Below are positions 16,356-25,112 of a stretch of DNA of 38,554 nucleotides, piece after piece; position 1 is the first letter of the stretch, and every line of letters begins with the position of its first letter. The DNA lies in NCBI GenBank assembly GCA_017528315.1, contig JAFXOW010000013.1:1-38554 (forward strand), written 5' to 3'. The position numbers and the translations under genes are program-made. The stretch comes from Bacilli bacterium (GTDB lineage: Bacteria > Bacillota_I > Bacilli_A > RF39 > UBA660). The notes under the pieces are model-generated. The model saw only the letters and a list, made by a program, of their open reading frames with translations. It did not search any database and was not told the DNA's origin.

Positions 16356-16652
16356 ATGGATAAATTAAGTAGAGAAGAAGTATTACATGTTTTAAATTTA
16401 GCAAGACTTAATGCAAGTGATGAAGAAATAGAAAAATATCAAGCAGAATTAAAGAAAATGATTGATGAAATAGATAAAATTAAAGATTTAAAAGATTTTG
16501 ATGAAAATTTAATGATTGCACCTTGGAGTGAGTATTCTGATTTTAGAGAAAATGGCAGTTTAGAAGTTGAAAAAGAAGATATTTTAAAAAATGTTCCAAA
16601 TAAAAAAGGTAATTTTATTGAACTAGATGTGGAGGTTTTAAAAGATGAGTAA
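16356..16652 (+). CDS. gatC: Asp/Glu-tRNA amidotransferase subunit C
   Basis: 98 aa from ATG 16356 with GGAGGA upstream. An in-frame start at 16269 lies before the promoter and is rejected. Typical short GatC: MDKLSREEVLHVLNLARLN (helical N-terminus), EKYQAELKKMIDEIDKIKDL, and the extended wrap-around APWSEYSDFRENGSL and VPNKKGNFIEL. It clamps GatA to GatB in the complex that converts Glu-tRNA-Gln and Asp-tRNA-Asn to the amides. The end overlaps gatA by 8 bases. Confidence 0.94.
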   Translation: MDKLSREEVLHVLNLARLNASDEEIEKYQAELKKMIDEIDKIKDLKDFDENLMIAPWSEYSDFRENGSLEVEKEDILKNVPNKKGNFIELDVEVLKDE

Positions 16653-18081
16653 ATATTTGGATTTAAGTATTAAAGAAATTCATTTAATGTTAGTAGAAAA
16701 TAAAATTAAACCTATTGATTTAGTATTGGAAGTAGAAGAACGTTATGAAAATAATAAATTAAATGCTTTTATTACTTTTGATATAGAAGGTGCTAAGAAA
16801 AGAGCTTTAGAACTTGGAAATATGGAAGTAGAAAAGGACAATTTATTATTTGGAATACCTATTGCTATTAAAGATAATATTATGGTTAAAGATTTAAAGT
16901 GTACATGTGCATCTCATATACTTTCAAATTATGAAGCTGTATATGATGCTAGTGTTGTAAAGCTTATTTATAACTCTAAAATGATTATTGTTGGAAAAAC
17001 TAATATGGATGAATTTGCTATGGGTTCTACTAGTGAAACAAGTTATTTTGGAACACCTATAAATCCTTGGAATAAAGATAAAGTTCCGGGTGGTTCAAGT
17101 GGAGGATCAGCTGTTAGTATTTCAGGTAAAATTGTACCTTTAGCACTTGGAAGTGATACAGGAGGATCGATTAGACAACCTGCATCATTTAATTCAATTG
17201 TAGGAATGAAACCAACATACGGAAGAATATCGCGTTTTGGATTAGTTGCCTTTGCTTCTAGTTTAGATTCTATTGGACCAATGAGTAGAAATGTTTATGA
17301 AAATGCAGTTTTACTGAATGTTATAGCTAAGAAAGATAATAAAGATTTAACGAATTTTGAAACTAATGAAGATTTTACCAGATTAATTGGAGAAGATGTT
17401 AGAGGAATGAGAATTGCTATTCCAAATTATTTTGTTTCAAATATTGTTGATAATCATGTGCTAGAAGTATTCTATAAAACAGTTGATAAGTTAAAAGAAT
17501 TAGGTTGTATTATTGAGATGGTTGATGTTCCATATATTGATAAAGCATCAGTTTTATATCAAATAATTGCTATGGGTGAAGCTAGTAGTAACTTAGCTAG
17601 ATTTGATGGCGTAAGATATGGTTTAAGTGAAAAAGCCAATACAATTGATGAGTTATATAAAAATACTAGAACGATTGGTTTTGGACGAGAAGTTAAAAGA
17701 AGAATAATGGTAGGTTCATACATATTAAGTGGTGAGAATGCTAAAATTTATTATAATAAGGCTCTTGAGATGAGAGATGATTTAAAACATAGTTTTGATA
17801 ATATATTCAAAAATTATGACTTAATAATTGGACCAACTAGTAGTCGACCGGCTTATGATTTAAACAGCAATAATGATGATCCTCTTAAATGCTTTATGGA
17901 TGATATTTTAGTAATGCATGCTAATATGGGAGGATTTCCTTCTATGAGTATGCCTATGGGATTTATAGATGGATTACCTATTGGGATTAATATTATGGGT
18001 AAAATGATGGATGAAGCACTTATTTATAAATTAGGATATGCCCTTGAAGGTAAGTTAAAGATAGGAGGATGTGATGAGTAA
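16645..18081 (+). CDS. gatA: Asp/Glu-tRNA amidotransferase subunit A (amidase)
   Basis: 478 aa, GGAGG ribosome site inside gatC. Amidase-signature enzyme that frees ammonia from glutamine. The catalytic triad is visible: Lys76 (IPIAIKDN), cis-Ser151 (VPGGSSGGS) and nucleophile Ser175 (GSDTGGSIRQP), the same spacing as in other bacterial GatA proteins. TSETSYFGTPINPWN and GMKPTYGRISRFGLVAFASS are also conserved. The length is normal. Overlaps gatC (8 bases) and gatB, so the three subunits are translationally coupled. Presence of GatCAB means the organism probably lacks GlnRS and/or AsnRS. Confidence 0.97.
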   Translation: MSKYLDLSIKEIHLMLVENKIKPIDLVLEVEERYENNKLNAFITFDIEGAKKRALELGNMEVEKDNLLFGIPIAIKDNIMVKDLKCTCASHILSNYEAVYDASVVKLIYNSKMIIVGKTNMDEFAMGSTSETSYFGTPINPWNKDKVPGGSSGGSAVSISGKIVPLALGSDTGGSIRQPASFNSIVGMKPTYGRISRFGLVAFASSLDSIGPMSRNVYENAVLLNVIAKKDNKDLTNFETNEDFTRLIGEDVRGMRIAIPNYFVSNIVDNHVLEVFYKTVDKLKELGCIIEMVDVPYIDKASVLYQIIAMGEASSNLARFDGVRYGLSEKANTIDELYKNTRTIGFGREVKRRIMVGSYILSGENAKIYYNKALEMRDDLKHSFDNIFKNYDLIIGPTSSRPAYDLNSNNDDPLKCFMDDILVMHANMGGFPSMSMPMGFIDGLPIGINIMGKMMDEALIYKLGYALEGKLKIGGCDE

Positions 18082-19489
18082 TTATAAAAAGACGATTGGA
18101 ATTGAAGTTCATGTTGAACTAAAAACTAAAGAAAAATTATTTTCGCCAGAAATAAATAATTATGGAAATCTTGCTAATTCAAACGTTAATATAATTGACT
18201 TAGGACTTCCTGGAACTCTCCCTAGTTTAAATCGAGAGGCTATTGATTTAGCAATTCGTGCTTGTTACGTGTTAAATTGTAAAATAAGACGAGAAATGCA
18301 TTTTGATCGTAAAAATTATTTTTATCCAGATAATCCTAAAAATTTTCAAATTACTCAAGAAAGAACACCAATTGGCTATGATGGATATGTTGAAATAGAA
18401 GTTGATGGAGTTAAGAAAAAAATTGAAATACTTGAAATGCATATTGAAGAAGATACAGCTAAAAGTATTCATGCTAAAGATAATACTTTACTAGATTTTA
18501 ATCGAGCAGGAGTACCTTTAGTTGAAATCGTTACTAAACCTTGTATTTCATCTAGTAAAGAGGCTATTTTATATCTTGAAAAATTAAGAGAATTATTATT
18601 ATATGCTAATGTTTCTGATTGTAAAATAGAAGAAGGTTCCATGAGATGTGATGCTAATGTTTCGATAAGTAAAACAGATATACTAGGAACGAAGATAGAA
18701 ATTAAGAATATTGGCTCAATTTCTAATGTAGGACTTGCAATCGATGCAGATGCTATTCGTCAAGAAGAATTATTAGAACAAGGTATTATATTAAAAGAAG
18801 AAACCAGAAGGTATGATGCTAAAAATAATAAAACGATTTTAATGAGAGTAAAAGAAACTGGAAATGATTATCGTTATTTTCCAGAACCTGATATTCCAAT
18901 ATTTGCTTTAAGTTGCGAATATATTAATAACATTATAAAAGATATTCCAACAAGTGTTAGTGTAAGACGAGAAAAATATTTAAATTCTGGAATAAGTTTA
19001 ATTAATGTTAATAAAATAATTGCTAATAAAGATATATGTGATTATTTAGAAACATTAGATACTAATTTAAAAACAGCTTCTAATTTATTATTAGGAGATA
19101 TCAGTGCTTATCTTAATAAGAATAATGTAAGTATATTTAAAACTAAATTAACAAGTGATAAAATGAAAGATTTAGTAGATAAGTTAGATAATAATATTAT
19201 TAGTAATAAAAACTTTAAAGACATAATTGATGAAGTTATGGAAAATGATTTAAGTATTGATGAAATATTAAAAAATAATAATATACAGAATGTTGTTAAT
19301 ATAACGGATGTAGAAAATTTAATTAAACAAGTTATAAACAATAATTTAAATGTTGTTGAAGATTATTTAAAAGGAAATGAAAGAAGCCTTAAATATTTAA
19401 TGGGTCAAGTAATGAAAGAAAGTAGGGGAAGTGTTAATCCGCGCCTTGCTAATGAATTGTTAATTAAAATTTTAAACACTTTAAATTAA
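18074..19489 (+). CDS. gatB: Asp/Glu-tRNA amidotransferase subunit B
   Basis: 471 aa from ATG 18074 (AGGAGG at 18063-18068); an in-frame GTG at 18071 is too close to the ribosome site. The cradle domain has IGIEVHVELKTKEKLFSPE, FDRKNYFYPDNPKNFQITQ, DFNRAGVPLVEIVTKP, MRCDANVSIS and RRYDAKNNKTILMRVKE, then DYRYFPEPDIP. It ends with the helical tail and YqeY-like domain (LMGQVMKESRGSVNPRLANELL). This subunit binds the misacylated tRNA and activates it with ATP. The stretch around residues 330-430 is unusually Asn/Lys-rich and divergent. The start overlaps the gatA end. Confidence 0.97.
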   Translation: MSNYKKTIGIEVHVELKTKEKLFSPEINNYGNLANSNVNIIDLGLPGTLPSLNREAIDLAIRACYVLNCKIRREMHFDRKNYFYPDNPKNFQITQERTPIGYDGYVEIEVDGVKKKIEILEMHIEEDTAKSIHAKDNTLLDFNRAGVPLVEIVTKPCISSSKEAILYLEKLRELLLYANVSDCKIEEGSMRCDANVSISKTDILGTKIEIKNIGSISNVGLAIDADAIRQEELLEQGIILKEETRRYDAKNNKTILMRVKETGNDYRYFPEPDIPIFALSCEYINNIIKDIPTSVSVRREKYLNSGISLINVNKIIANKDICDYLETLDTNLKTASNLLLGDISAYLNKNNVSIFKTKLTSDKMKDLVDKLDNNIISNKNFKDIIDEVMENDLSIDEILKNNNIQNVVNITDVENLIKQVINNNLNVVEDYLKGNERSLKYLMGQVMKESRGSVNPRLANELLIKILNTLN

Positions 19490-19549
19490 GTATAAAGATT
19501 ACTATTTTTTAATAAAAATAAAAAATAATACAAAAATGATAAAAAACAC

Positions 19550-19578
19550 TTGATTATTTGCTACTTTTTAGATAGAAT
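19550..19578 (+). promoter_or_regulatory. Promoter of the Xre regulator gene
   Basis: TTGATT (19550-19555) and TAGAAT (19573-19578), 17 bp apart. Confidence 0.6.
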
Positions 19579-19595
19579 TATCTTGGGTGGTAAAA

Positions 19596-19874
19596 ATGTC
19601 TAAAAGAAGAATTATAACCGAAAATTTAGAGAAGTATAAGGAGAGAGAAGAAAGACTAGATTGTCTAGAGCAAGAATTTGTTGATTCTATTGTTAAGTTA
19701 AGAAAAGATAAAAATTTAACTCAACAAGAAATAGCAGATAATGCTAATGTAATTAGAGAAACAATTGCTAGAATTGAAAATCGTATTACATCACCTCAAG
19801 TTAATACTTTACTTAAAATTTTAGAACCATTAGGTTATACATTAAAAATTACTAAGATTAGTAAGAAAAAATAA
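19596..19874 (+). CDS. Small Xre/HigA-like helix-turn-helix regulator
   Basis: 92 aa from ATG 19596; the GGGTGG at 19585-19590 serves as ribosome site, so an in-frame GTG at 19587 is unlikely. A helical N-terminus (ENLEKYKEREERLDCLEQEF) precedes an HTH_3 domain at ~30-85: KLRKDKNLTQQEIADNANVIRETIARIENRITSPQVNTLLKILEPLGYTLKI. This arrangement resembles solitary HigA-type antitoxins, but no RelE/HigB-like toxin gene lies on either side. It is a single-gene unit with its own promoter and terminator. Target unknown; self-repression is common in the family. Confidence 0.82.
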   Translation: MSKRRIITENLEKYKEREERLDCLEQEFVDSIVKLRKDKNLTQQEIADNANVIRETIARIENRITSPQVNTLLKILEPLGYTLKITKISKKK

Positions 19875-19898
19875 AAACTGATTTCAATCAGTTTTTTT
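19874..19898 (+). terminator. Intrinsic terminator of the Xre gene
   Basis: Arms AAACTGAT and ATCAGTTT, loop TTCA, then T residues, starting right at the stop codon. Confidence 0.9.
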
Positions 19899-19922
19899 AT
19901 TGGTTTAATATCAAATTAAAAG

Positions 19923-19956
19923 CATTAGATTACTTTTGAAATAATCTAATGTTTTT
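19923..19956. terminator. Hairpin terminator for the minus-strand lipoprotein gene (possibly bidirectional)
   Basis: Arms CATTAGATTA (19923-19932) and TAATCTAATG (19942-19951). T runs lie on the + side (19952-19956), and on the - side the tract CTTTTAATT follows. It sits just past the 3' end of the convergent lipoprotein gene. Confidence 0.65.
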
Positions 19957-19960
19957 ACTA

Positions 19961-20362
19961 TTATTTAATATAACCTTGATTAATTAACTCTTGTGCTAAA
20001 TCTTTTTCGCTTATATATATATCATCTATTCTAGAAAGAGTAGTTTCTTCTTTACCATTTTTAATAAATAATATTATATTAGTATCTTCAAATGTGAATT
20101 TTTCTTTTAATGATTTTAAATCTTTTTCATTTAATTTAATAGTATTTAAATAAAAAGCTGTAATATCTTTATCTTTTGATACCTTTGATAAAGTATTTTT
20201 TAAAGTCTTTCCATCGGATTCATCTGTTAAATAAAGAATAAAAGTTTCTTTATCGTTTAATTTTTTTTCTAAACTTTTTAAATTAAGAGATTTTAAATTA
20301 CTACTAGAACATGCACAAGTTAAAATTAAAATGGTAATTAATAATAATATTTTTTTCTTCAT
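19961..20362 (-). CDS. Putative lipoprotein with thioredoxin-like fold, no CxxC
   Basis: 133 aa, the only convincing minus-strand gene in the window. Signal sequence KKKILLLITILILTCACSSS with a Cys at the cleavage region (lipobox is imperfect: TCAC). The mature part, KKLNDKETFILYLTDESDGKTLKNTLSKV... followed by ITAFYLNTIKL and TNIILFIKNGKEETTL, has the alternating strand/helix order of thioredoxin-like domains. It resembles bacteriocin-transport-accessory or TlpA-like proteins but lacks the redox CxxC. GAGGTG ribosome site. Divergent from the first cassette of the Tad-like locus and shares overlapping promoter boxes with it; it could be a folding aid for the Cys-containing proteins encoded there (inference). 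Confidence 0.65.
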   Translation of the reverse strand: MKKKILLLITILILTCACSSSNLKSLNLKSLEKKLNDKETFILYLTDESDGKTLKNTLSKVSKDKDITAFYLNTIKLNEKDLKSLKEKFTFEDTNIILFIKNGKEETTLSRIDDIYISEKDLAQELINQGYIK

Positions 20363-20379
20363 GTTTCACCTCAAAAAAT

Positions 20380-20408
20380 ATAATAACATATAACAAAAAG
20401 GTTGTAAA
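20380..20408 (-). promoter_or_regulatory. Promoter of the lipoprotein gene (minus strand)
   Basis: Read on the minus strand: TTTACA (20408-20403) and TATTAT (20385-20380), 17 bp apart. Confidence 0.6.
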
Positions 20409-20430
20409 TACCTAAGAAATTTGCTATACT
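20402..20430 (+). promoter_or_regulatory. Promoter of cassette 1
   Basis: TTGTAA (20402-20407) and TATACT (20425-20430), 17 bp apart. The whole region to the start codon is repeated almost exactly before cassette 2. Its -35 overlaps the -35 of the divergent lipoprotein gene. Confidence 0.75.
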
Positions 20431-20452
20431 TAGTCTAAAGTAAGGTGAGATA

Positions 20453-21136
20453 ATGAAGAAAATAGAATATATTCTGATACTTATTATAATTTTAAATGTT
20501 TTAAATGTTAAAGCAATAGGTAGTTGTACAACTGATCAATTAAATCATTTAAAAGAACTTGCAAATAATGTTGAATTAAAAAAGATAATACACGTTGATG
20601 AATTAAATCAAGATGAGGAGAAAACTGATGATTCTAGTAATCTTATAAAAGAAGTGTATTATACCATTGAAGTAGTAAATTATGATGAAAATTTGATTAT
20701 TTATTATAAAGATGGAGATACTAAATATAAAATGGGAAAAGATGAGATTGATAATTTTGAATTTTATGAAGATGAAAATGCAATTTTCAATATATATTCA
20801 TATACAAGTGATGGATGTACCAATGATTTATTAAGAACAATATCTTTAAATTTTGACTATTATAATATGTATTATTATGATAATAAAGACAAATGTATAG
20901 GACATGAAGATTTTAAATATTGTCAAGAATATTTAAATATAAATGATATGGATTATAAAGAAATAGATAAATTATATGAAGAATATATAGCAAATAAATC
21001 CAAAAAGACATCAACTGATAGTAGTATTAGTAATATAAGTTTTAACAAATATTATTTAATTGGTGGAATCAGTTTAATAATTGTTTCGATGTTAATTATT
21101 TTAATTATTAAAAAGGTCAAAAAAAATAAATTATAG
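20453..21136 (+). CDS. Cassette 1 protein A: small Cys-containing type I membrane protein
   Basis: 227 aa. Signal peptide ending LNVKAIGS, an extracytoplasmic domain with conserved Cys (SCTTDQLNHLKELANNVE near the start, DGCTNDLLRTI in the middle, DKCIGHEDFKYCQEYL near the end), then a C-terminal membrane helix (residues ~200-222) and a basic tail. The paralogue at 24405 keeps the same Cys positions and the FxFYExEN motif. AAGGTGAG precedes the ATG. The vWA gene follows 13 bases after the stop. I do not recognise the family; the four ectodomain Cys suggest disulphides, and pairing with the vWA protein is inferred from conserved order in both cassettes. Confidence 0.75.
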   Translation: MKKIEYILILIIILNVLNVKAIGSCTTDQLNHLKELANNVELKKIIHVDELNQDEEKTDDSSNLIKEVYYTIEVVNYDENLIIYYKDGDTKYKMGKDEIDNFEFYEDENAIFNIYSYTSDGCTNDLLRTISLNFDYYNMYYYDNKDKCIGHEDFKYCQEYLNINDMDYKEIDKLYEEYIANKSKKTSTDSSISNISFNKYYLIGGISLIIVSMLIILIIKKVKKNKL

Positions 21137-21149
21137 AATGGGTGTTAGT

Positions 21150-23603
21150 ATGAAAAAAAGAATAATATTTACGTTAATTATATCTATTTTAATCTCATCT
21201 TTTAATATAATAAATGTAAAAGCAGAACAAAAAGGTGATTTAAGGTGTCCTACTAATAGTAGTGAATACTGTAGTGAAGATATAGATCAGGATGGAAAAG
21301 TCAGGAGTGTTACAGTTAAAACTTATAATGAGGATGTTACTATTAATAAAATAGTTAGTAAAACAGAAGATGTGGGTAGATATAATATTTATTTTAGTAT
21401 AAAAGGTAATATAAAAAACAAAAAAAAGGCTGATGCCTATATTGTAATTATTATGGATACATCTGGTTCAGTTAAAAATAATATTGGAACGGCACGAACT
21501 GCAATTAATAGTGCAAGCCGTATACTTAAAGATAATTATGTAGCTTTAGTTCAGTTTGCAACTAATGCTGCAACTAGAAGAAATTTTTCTAAATCAGAAA
21601 TTTCTGAAAAAATAATAACTGGTCAGGTTTCTGATATTGGTAAAAGATCCTTTGTTGATAGAGGTTTAAAAAAGGCTTTGTCTTTATTTCAAAGTAAAAA
21701 ACTAGATTATAATACTCCAAAATATATAATATTGTTTGGTGATGGTGAGTATTACAGTACCGGTTATACAAAATATGATGATATAATGCCAAATAAAAAA
21801 AGCATTGAAAAATTAGGAAATGTTCATTTTTATGGTATAAGATTTAAGTCACAGTTTGCTGAAAAAAGTTGTGGAACAAATAATAAATATTGTAAAGATA
21901 CATTTGAAAAAAATGCTGTAAAGCTTTGTGAATCAGAACTTGCTAAACAGGGATTCCGTTATCCAAAATTAACAGATGCTCTGTCAAAAAAAGTTTATGC
22001 TGGTACTGACAATTGGTCACATAAATGTAATCAAATTATTATGAGACAAATAATTGATCAAAATCATTTAATTGATAATACAAATCCTAGTGAATGGAAG
22101 AAAGCTTTTGAAGATTTAGCTAATCAAATAAGAGAAGAACTTTATAGTTATAATTACATAGGAACGGTTAATGATGCCATTGGAAGTCAATTTTCTGCGT
22201 ATTATCAGGAAACAAGTAATAGCACTTCCGTTGAAAGCATGATTAGAAATATAGAAATAAATTTAATGAATGGAAATGAACGATCAGAAGAGTTTGAAAT
22301 TGGAATAAATAGAAATGCTGAAACAGGTTGGCATGAAACAAATGATGGCTTTGTATTTTCTTATGTTGATCAAAATGGTAATCAAAAGGAATTAAAATCA
22401 AGCGTTAACCCAGAAGTATATTGGATTCAAGAAAGATTAAATTTTGATGCTTGTACTGATGAAATTAATTATTCAAAGACAGTTGATGAATATACTCCAA
22501 TAGATATAGTGGATAATTCTTTAAATTTAAATAAAGAAAGTTATTATAAAAAATCTTGTAATGAAAATCTTAAATTAAATTTAAATATAAATAATCTTGA
22601 AACTGGAACTAAAAAATTTCAAATAAAAGATGGTTTAGGAATAAGTTCTAAATTAACATATCAAACAGATATAGTTTGTAAATATACTTTTAATCAAGAA
22701 AAATATAATGAAGATTATAATAGATTAAATAGTCTTATAAATGATAATAGTATTGATTCTCAAACTAAAAATTTCTTACAAAAAGTTTTAAATGAATTTA
22801 ATGATGAATTACAAAAAAAAGAAAAAATTCTGAATGGAAATAACACATTGGGATTAGAAGAATATAAGAAAAGTTTCGTTGAAAAATTACCAGTTTTAAG
22901 TGTTAATTACAATTCAAGTGAATTATATAATAGTTCAAGTATTTTTGAAAATAAAAATATAAATGTTCCCTCACAAATTGAATGTGTGGTAAATGGAAAT
23001 GAAAAGACGTGTACTGCTTCGTTTGTAAAAGATATGGGATTAAAAGAAACATGTATATCAATGCAAGATGGAAATATAGAAGATTGTAATGATGATTTAA
23101 TTGATCAAGAGTTATTGGGTGGAAATAAATATTTTTTAGAAAAAAATAATACCCAAGCCTTTATTTCGGTTACTATGTCAAATATTGGTTATAGTGCTGA
23201 TATTGATGTAACGATGGATAATAGTTTTGAAAATGGTGTTTGTGCTGTAGATATTGTTAAAGATAAAACGATTTTTAGACAAATAGATTTAGAAGATCCG
23301 TTTTTAACAAAATTTAGTAGTATAAATAAAAGAACGATTGGCAGAAATTTTTCAAATAGTAAATATAATTTTACTAGAATAATTGATAAAGATACTTGGA
23401 AAAATAATTATCAATATTTATATCAAATAGGAAAAATAAATATTGATAATATTGTGAAAAATGTTGATAAAGATACTTTGGTTGAAAGCTATTTAGGAAC
23501 TAATTGTTATATTGATGATAATAATAAATATATTTGTCCATTTCCAAGGGATACAAATTATGGTAATAATGGTTTCTTTTATAATTCTAAAATAAATGAT
23601 TAA
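21150..23603 (+). CDS. Cassette 1 protein B: secreted von Willebrand A-domain protein
   Basis: 817 aa from ATG 21150, which has GGTG 5 bases before it; an ATG at 21138 lacks a ribosome site. Signal peptide ends about NVKA (residue 25), then a conserved GDLRCP. The vWA domain lies at ~95-330 with an intact MIDAS motif DTSGS (D103) and the later ILFGDGEY. The middle region is divergent; a helical insert (residues ~515-580) interrupts a second beta region. The C-terminal module with FRQIDLEDPFLTKF, KRTIGRNFSN and YLGTNCYIDDNNKYICPF is shared with the second copy. There is no C-terminal membrane helix and no LPXTG motif, so anchoring must involve a partner. MIDAS vWA domains bind ligands through Mg2+; a Tad-pilus adhesin role, as for TadG, is inferred. 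Confidence 0.85.
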   Translation: MKKRIIFTLIISILISSFNIINVKAEQKGDLRCPTNSSEYCSEDIDQDGKVRSVTVKTYNEDVTINKIVSKTEDVGRYNIYFSIKGNIKNKKKADAYIVIIMDTSGSVKNNIGTARTAINSASRILKDNYVALVQFATNAATRRNFSKSEISEKIITGQVSDIGKRSFVDRGLKKALSLFQSKKLDYNTPKYIILFGDGEYYSTGYTKYDDIMPNKKSIEKLGNVHFYGIRFKSQFAEKSCGTNNKYCKDTFEKNAVKLCESELAKQGFRYPKLTDALSKKVYAGTDNWSHKCNQIIMRQIIDQNHLIDNTNPSEWKKAFEDLANQIREELYSYNYIGTVNDAIGSQFSAYYQETSNSTSVESMIRNIEINLMNGNERSEEFEIGINRNAETGWHETNDGFVFSYVDQNGNQKELKSSVNPEVYWIQERLNFDACTDEINYSKTVDEYTPIDIVDNSLNLNKESYYKKSCNENLKLNLNINNLETGTKKFQIKDGLGISSKLTYQTDIVCKYTFNQEKYNEDYNRLNSLINDNSIDSQTKNFLQKVLNEFNDELQKKEKILNGNNTLGLEEYKKSFVEKLPVLSVNYNSSELYNSSSIFENKNINVPSQIECVVNGNEKTCTASFVKDMGLKETCISMQDGNIEDCNDDLIDQELLGGNKYFLEKNNTQAFISVTMSNIGYSADIDVTMDNSFENGVCAVDIVKDKTIFRQIDLEDPFLTKFSSINKRTIGRNFSNSKYNFTRIIDKDTWKNNYQYLYQIGKINIDNIVKNVDKDTLVESYLGTNCYIDDNNKYICPFPRDTNYGNNGFFYNSKIND

Positions 23604-23665
23604 AATTAGTTGATATTTAAAAATACATATTATAAAATATAATTGTTATATTAGGAGGTGGTGTA

Positions 23666-24238
23666 TTGAAGGTCGCCATGTGGATTATTTTTATCTTTTT
23701 ACTTGGATTAATTGGAATAATTTTAATAAATACTTTTGGAGTAATTACAACAACTAATCAACAAGATTATACTTTAGTGAAAAATATAACGGAAGCTGCT
23801 ATGATTGATTCTTTAGATTTAGCATCTTATAGAGCGGGATTTTATTTGTGTTTAAGTGATGATTCTAAATCCTATATGGATAAAGATGCTAGACAAATGA
23901 CCTCTAAAGATGATTATTATTTAGTTTTAAATAGTAAAAAAATAAGTGATGAAGATAAAAATAAATTAAATTTAAAATGTGAATTGTTAGAAGGTGAATA
24001 TAAATTAAATAAAGATGTTTTTGCTGAAAGTTTTTTAAGAAGATTTGCTAATAATGTAAACAATAATAAAAGTTATCAAGTTACAATTCAAGAGATAATT
24101 GAATATCCGCCGAAAGTTAGTATTAGAATAGATACATATAATACCTATAATTCAGTGGAATCAAATACATTTGATTTTAATTTAAATCCCGATTATGATA
24201 TTAGAAATCAGATAGATGCAATATTAGAAGAAAAATAG
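23666..24238 (+). CDS. Cassette 1 protein C: single-TM extracellular protein, TadE/TadG-N-like
   Basis: 190 aa from TTG 23666, placed 7 bases after AGGAGG; ATG 23678 is too far. The N-terminal helix (MWIIFIFLLGLIGIILINTFGVI) is followed by TTTNQQDYTLVKNITEAAMIDSLDLASYRAGFYLC and an extracellular domain that includes YKLNKDVFAESFLRRFANN and VTIQEIIEYPPKVSIRIDTYN. A membrane helix near the start followed by an amphipathic helix is the layout of TadE/TadF pseudopilins. It may supply the membrane part that a normal TadG carries fused to its vWA domain (inference). The cassette ends with a terminator. Confidence 0.7.
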   Translation: MKVAMWIIFIFLLGLIGIILINTFGVITTTNQQDYTLVKNITEAAMIDSLDLASYRAGFYLCLSDDSKSYMDKDARQMTSKDDYYLVLNSKKISDEDKNKLNLKCELLEGEYKLNKDVFAESFLRRFANNVNNNKSYQVTIQEIIEYPPKVSIRIDTYNTYNSVESNTFDFNLNPDYDIRNQIDAILEEK

Positions 24239-24253
24239 AAAATAAGCTATATT

Positions 24254-24312
24254 AAAAGAGAAAATAATAATTTAAAATATAATATTTCTCTTTGCTTTTT
24301 TCTATTTTTTTA
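24254..24312 (+). terminator. Terminator between the two cassettes
   Basis: Arms AAAGAGAAA (24255-24263) and TTTCTCTTT (24285-24293), A/T-rich loop, then two T runs to 24312. Confidence 0.75.
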
Positions 24313-24353
24313 AATTTAATAAATTATTAATTAAAGTAACATGTAAAAATTTG

Positions 24354-24382
24354 TTGTAAATACATGAGAAATTTGTTATACT
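24354..24382 (+). promoter_or_regulatory. Promoter of cassette 2 and the cpaB-tadABC operon
   Basis: TTGTAA (24354-24359) and TATACT (24377-24382), 17 bp apart; spacer and leader nearly match the cassette 1 promoter. Confidence 0.75.
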
Positions 24383-24404
24383 TAACTTAGAGTAAGGTGA
24401 GATA

Positions 24405-25112
24405 ATGAAAAAGCTAAAGTATATTTTAATGTTTATTCTAATGACTAGTGTTTTAAATGTTAAAGCTATTGATAGTTGTACAACAGATGAAATGACAAGA
24501 CTTAAGGAACTTGCAAATAATGTTGAAATTAAGTATAGTTATGAAATAATTACGGATGAAAATCTTGAAGATGATGAAGAAACAGAAGATGATTCAGAAA
24601 CTGATGAAGTTGAAGAAGAAGATAAAGATATACGAGTTTTATATAAAATAGATGCTTACAATTTGACGGATGATTTAAGATTATACTTTGCTGATGATTT
24701 AAGTGCACCTATAGATATTTCTAATATTAAAAGTTATGAATTTTATGAAGGTGAAAATATTAATATAAAAATATATTCACATACAGTAAATTTATGTACT
24801 GATAGAGTATTAAGAAATATAAAAATAGATTTACCTATCTATAATCGATATTATTACGAAAATAAGGAAAAGTGTAGTAAAACTCCTGAATTTAAATATT
24901 GTCAAGAATTTTTAGATGTAACAATGGAATCATCAGAAATAGATAAATTATATGATAAATATGTTCAAGGTATGGTAATTGAAGAAATTAAAGAAACAGT
25001 CAATTATAATATCTATTACATAATAATAGGCTTAATAATTATTGTAATAAGTATCATATTTATTATAATTAAAATTAGAGCAAACAAGAAAAAATTAAAG
25101 GAGTTTAGATGA
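24405..25112 (+). CDS. Cassette 2 protein A: small Cys-containing type I membrane protein
   Basis: 235 aa, paralogue of the 20453 product. Signal peptide ending LNVKAIDS; conserved SCTTDEMTRLKELANNVE, YEFYEGEN, VNLCTDRVLRNI and KCSKTPEFKYCQEFLD; C-terminal membrane helix (residues ~203-225) and basic tail. An acidic insert (EDDEETEDDSETDEVEEED) lies at residues ~50-70 and is much shorter in copy 1. The stop overlaps the next gene's start (ATGA), so A and B are translationally coupled here. Confidence 0.75.
   Translation: MKKLKYILMFILMTSVLNVKAIDSCTTDEMTRLKELANNVEIKYSYEIITDENLEDDEETEDDSETDEVEEEDKDIRVLYKIDAYNLTDDLRLYFADDLSAPIDISNIKSYEFYEGENINIKIYSHTVNLCTDRVLRNIKIDLPIYNRYYYENKEKCSKTPEFKYCQEFLDVTMESSEIDKLYDKYVQGMVIEEIKETVNYNIYYIIIGLIIIVISIIFIIIKIRANKKKLKEFR

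Noticed and set aside
19503..19527. AT-only hairpin after gatB
   Set aside because: Arms TATTTTTTA and TAAAAAATA pair, but such A/T runs are expected by chance here and no T run follows; not called as a terminator.
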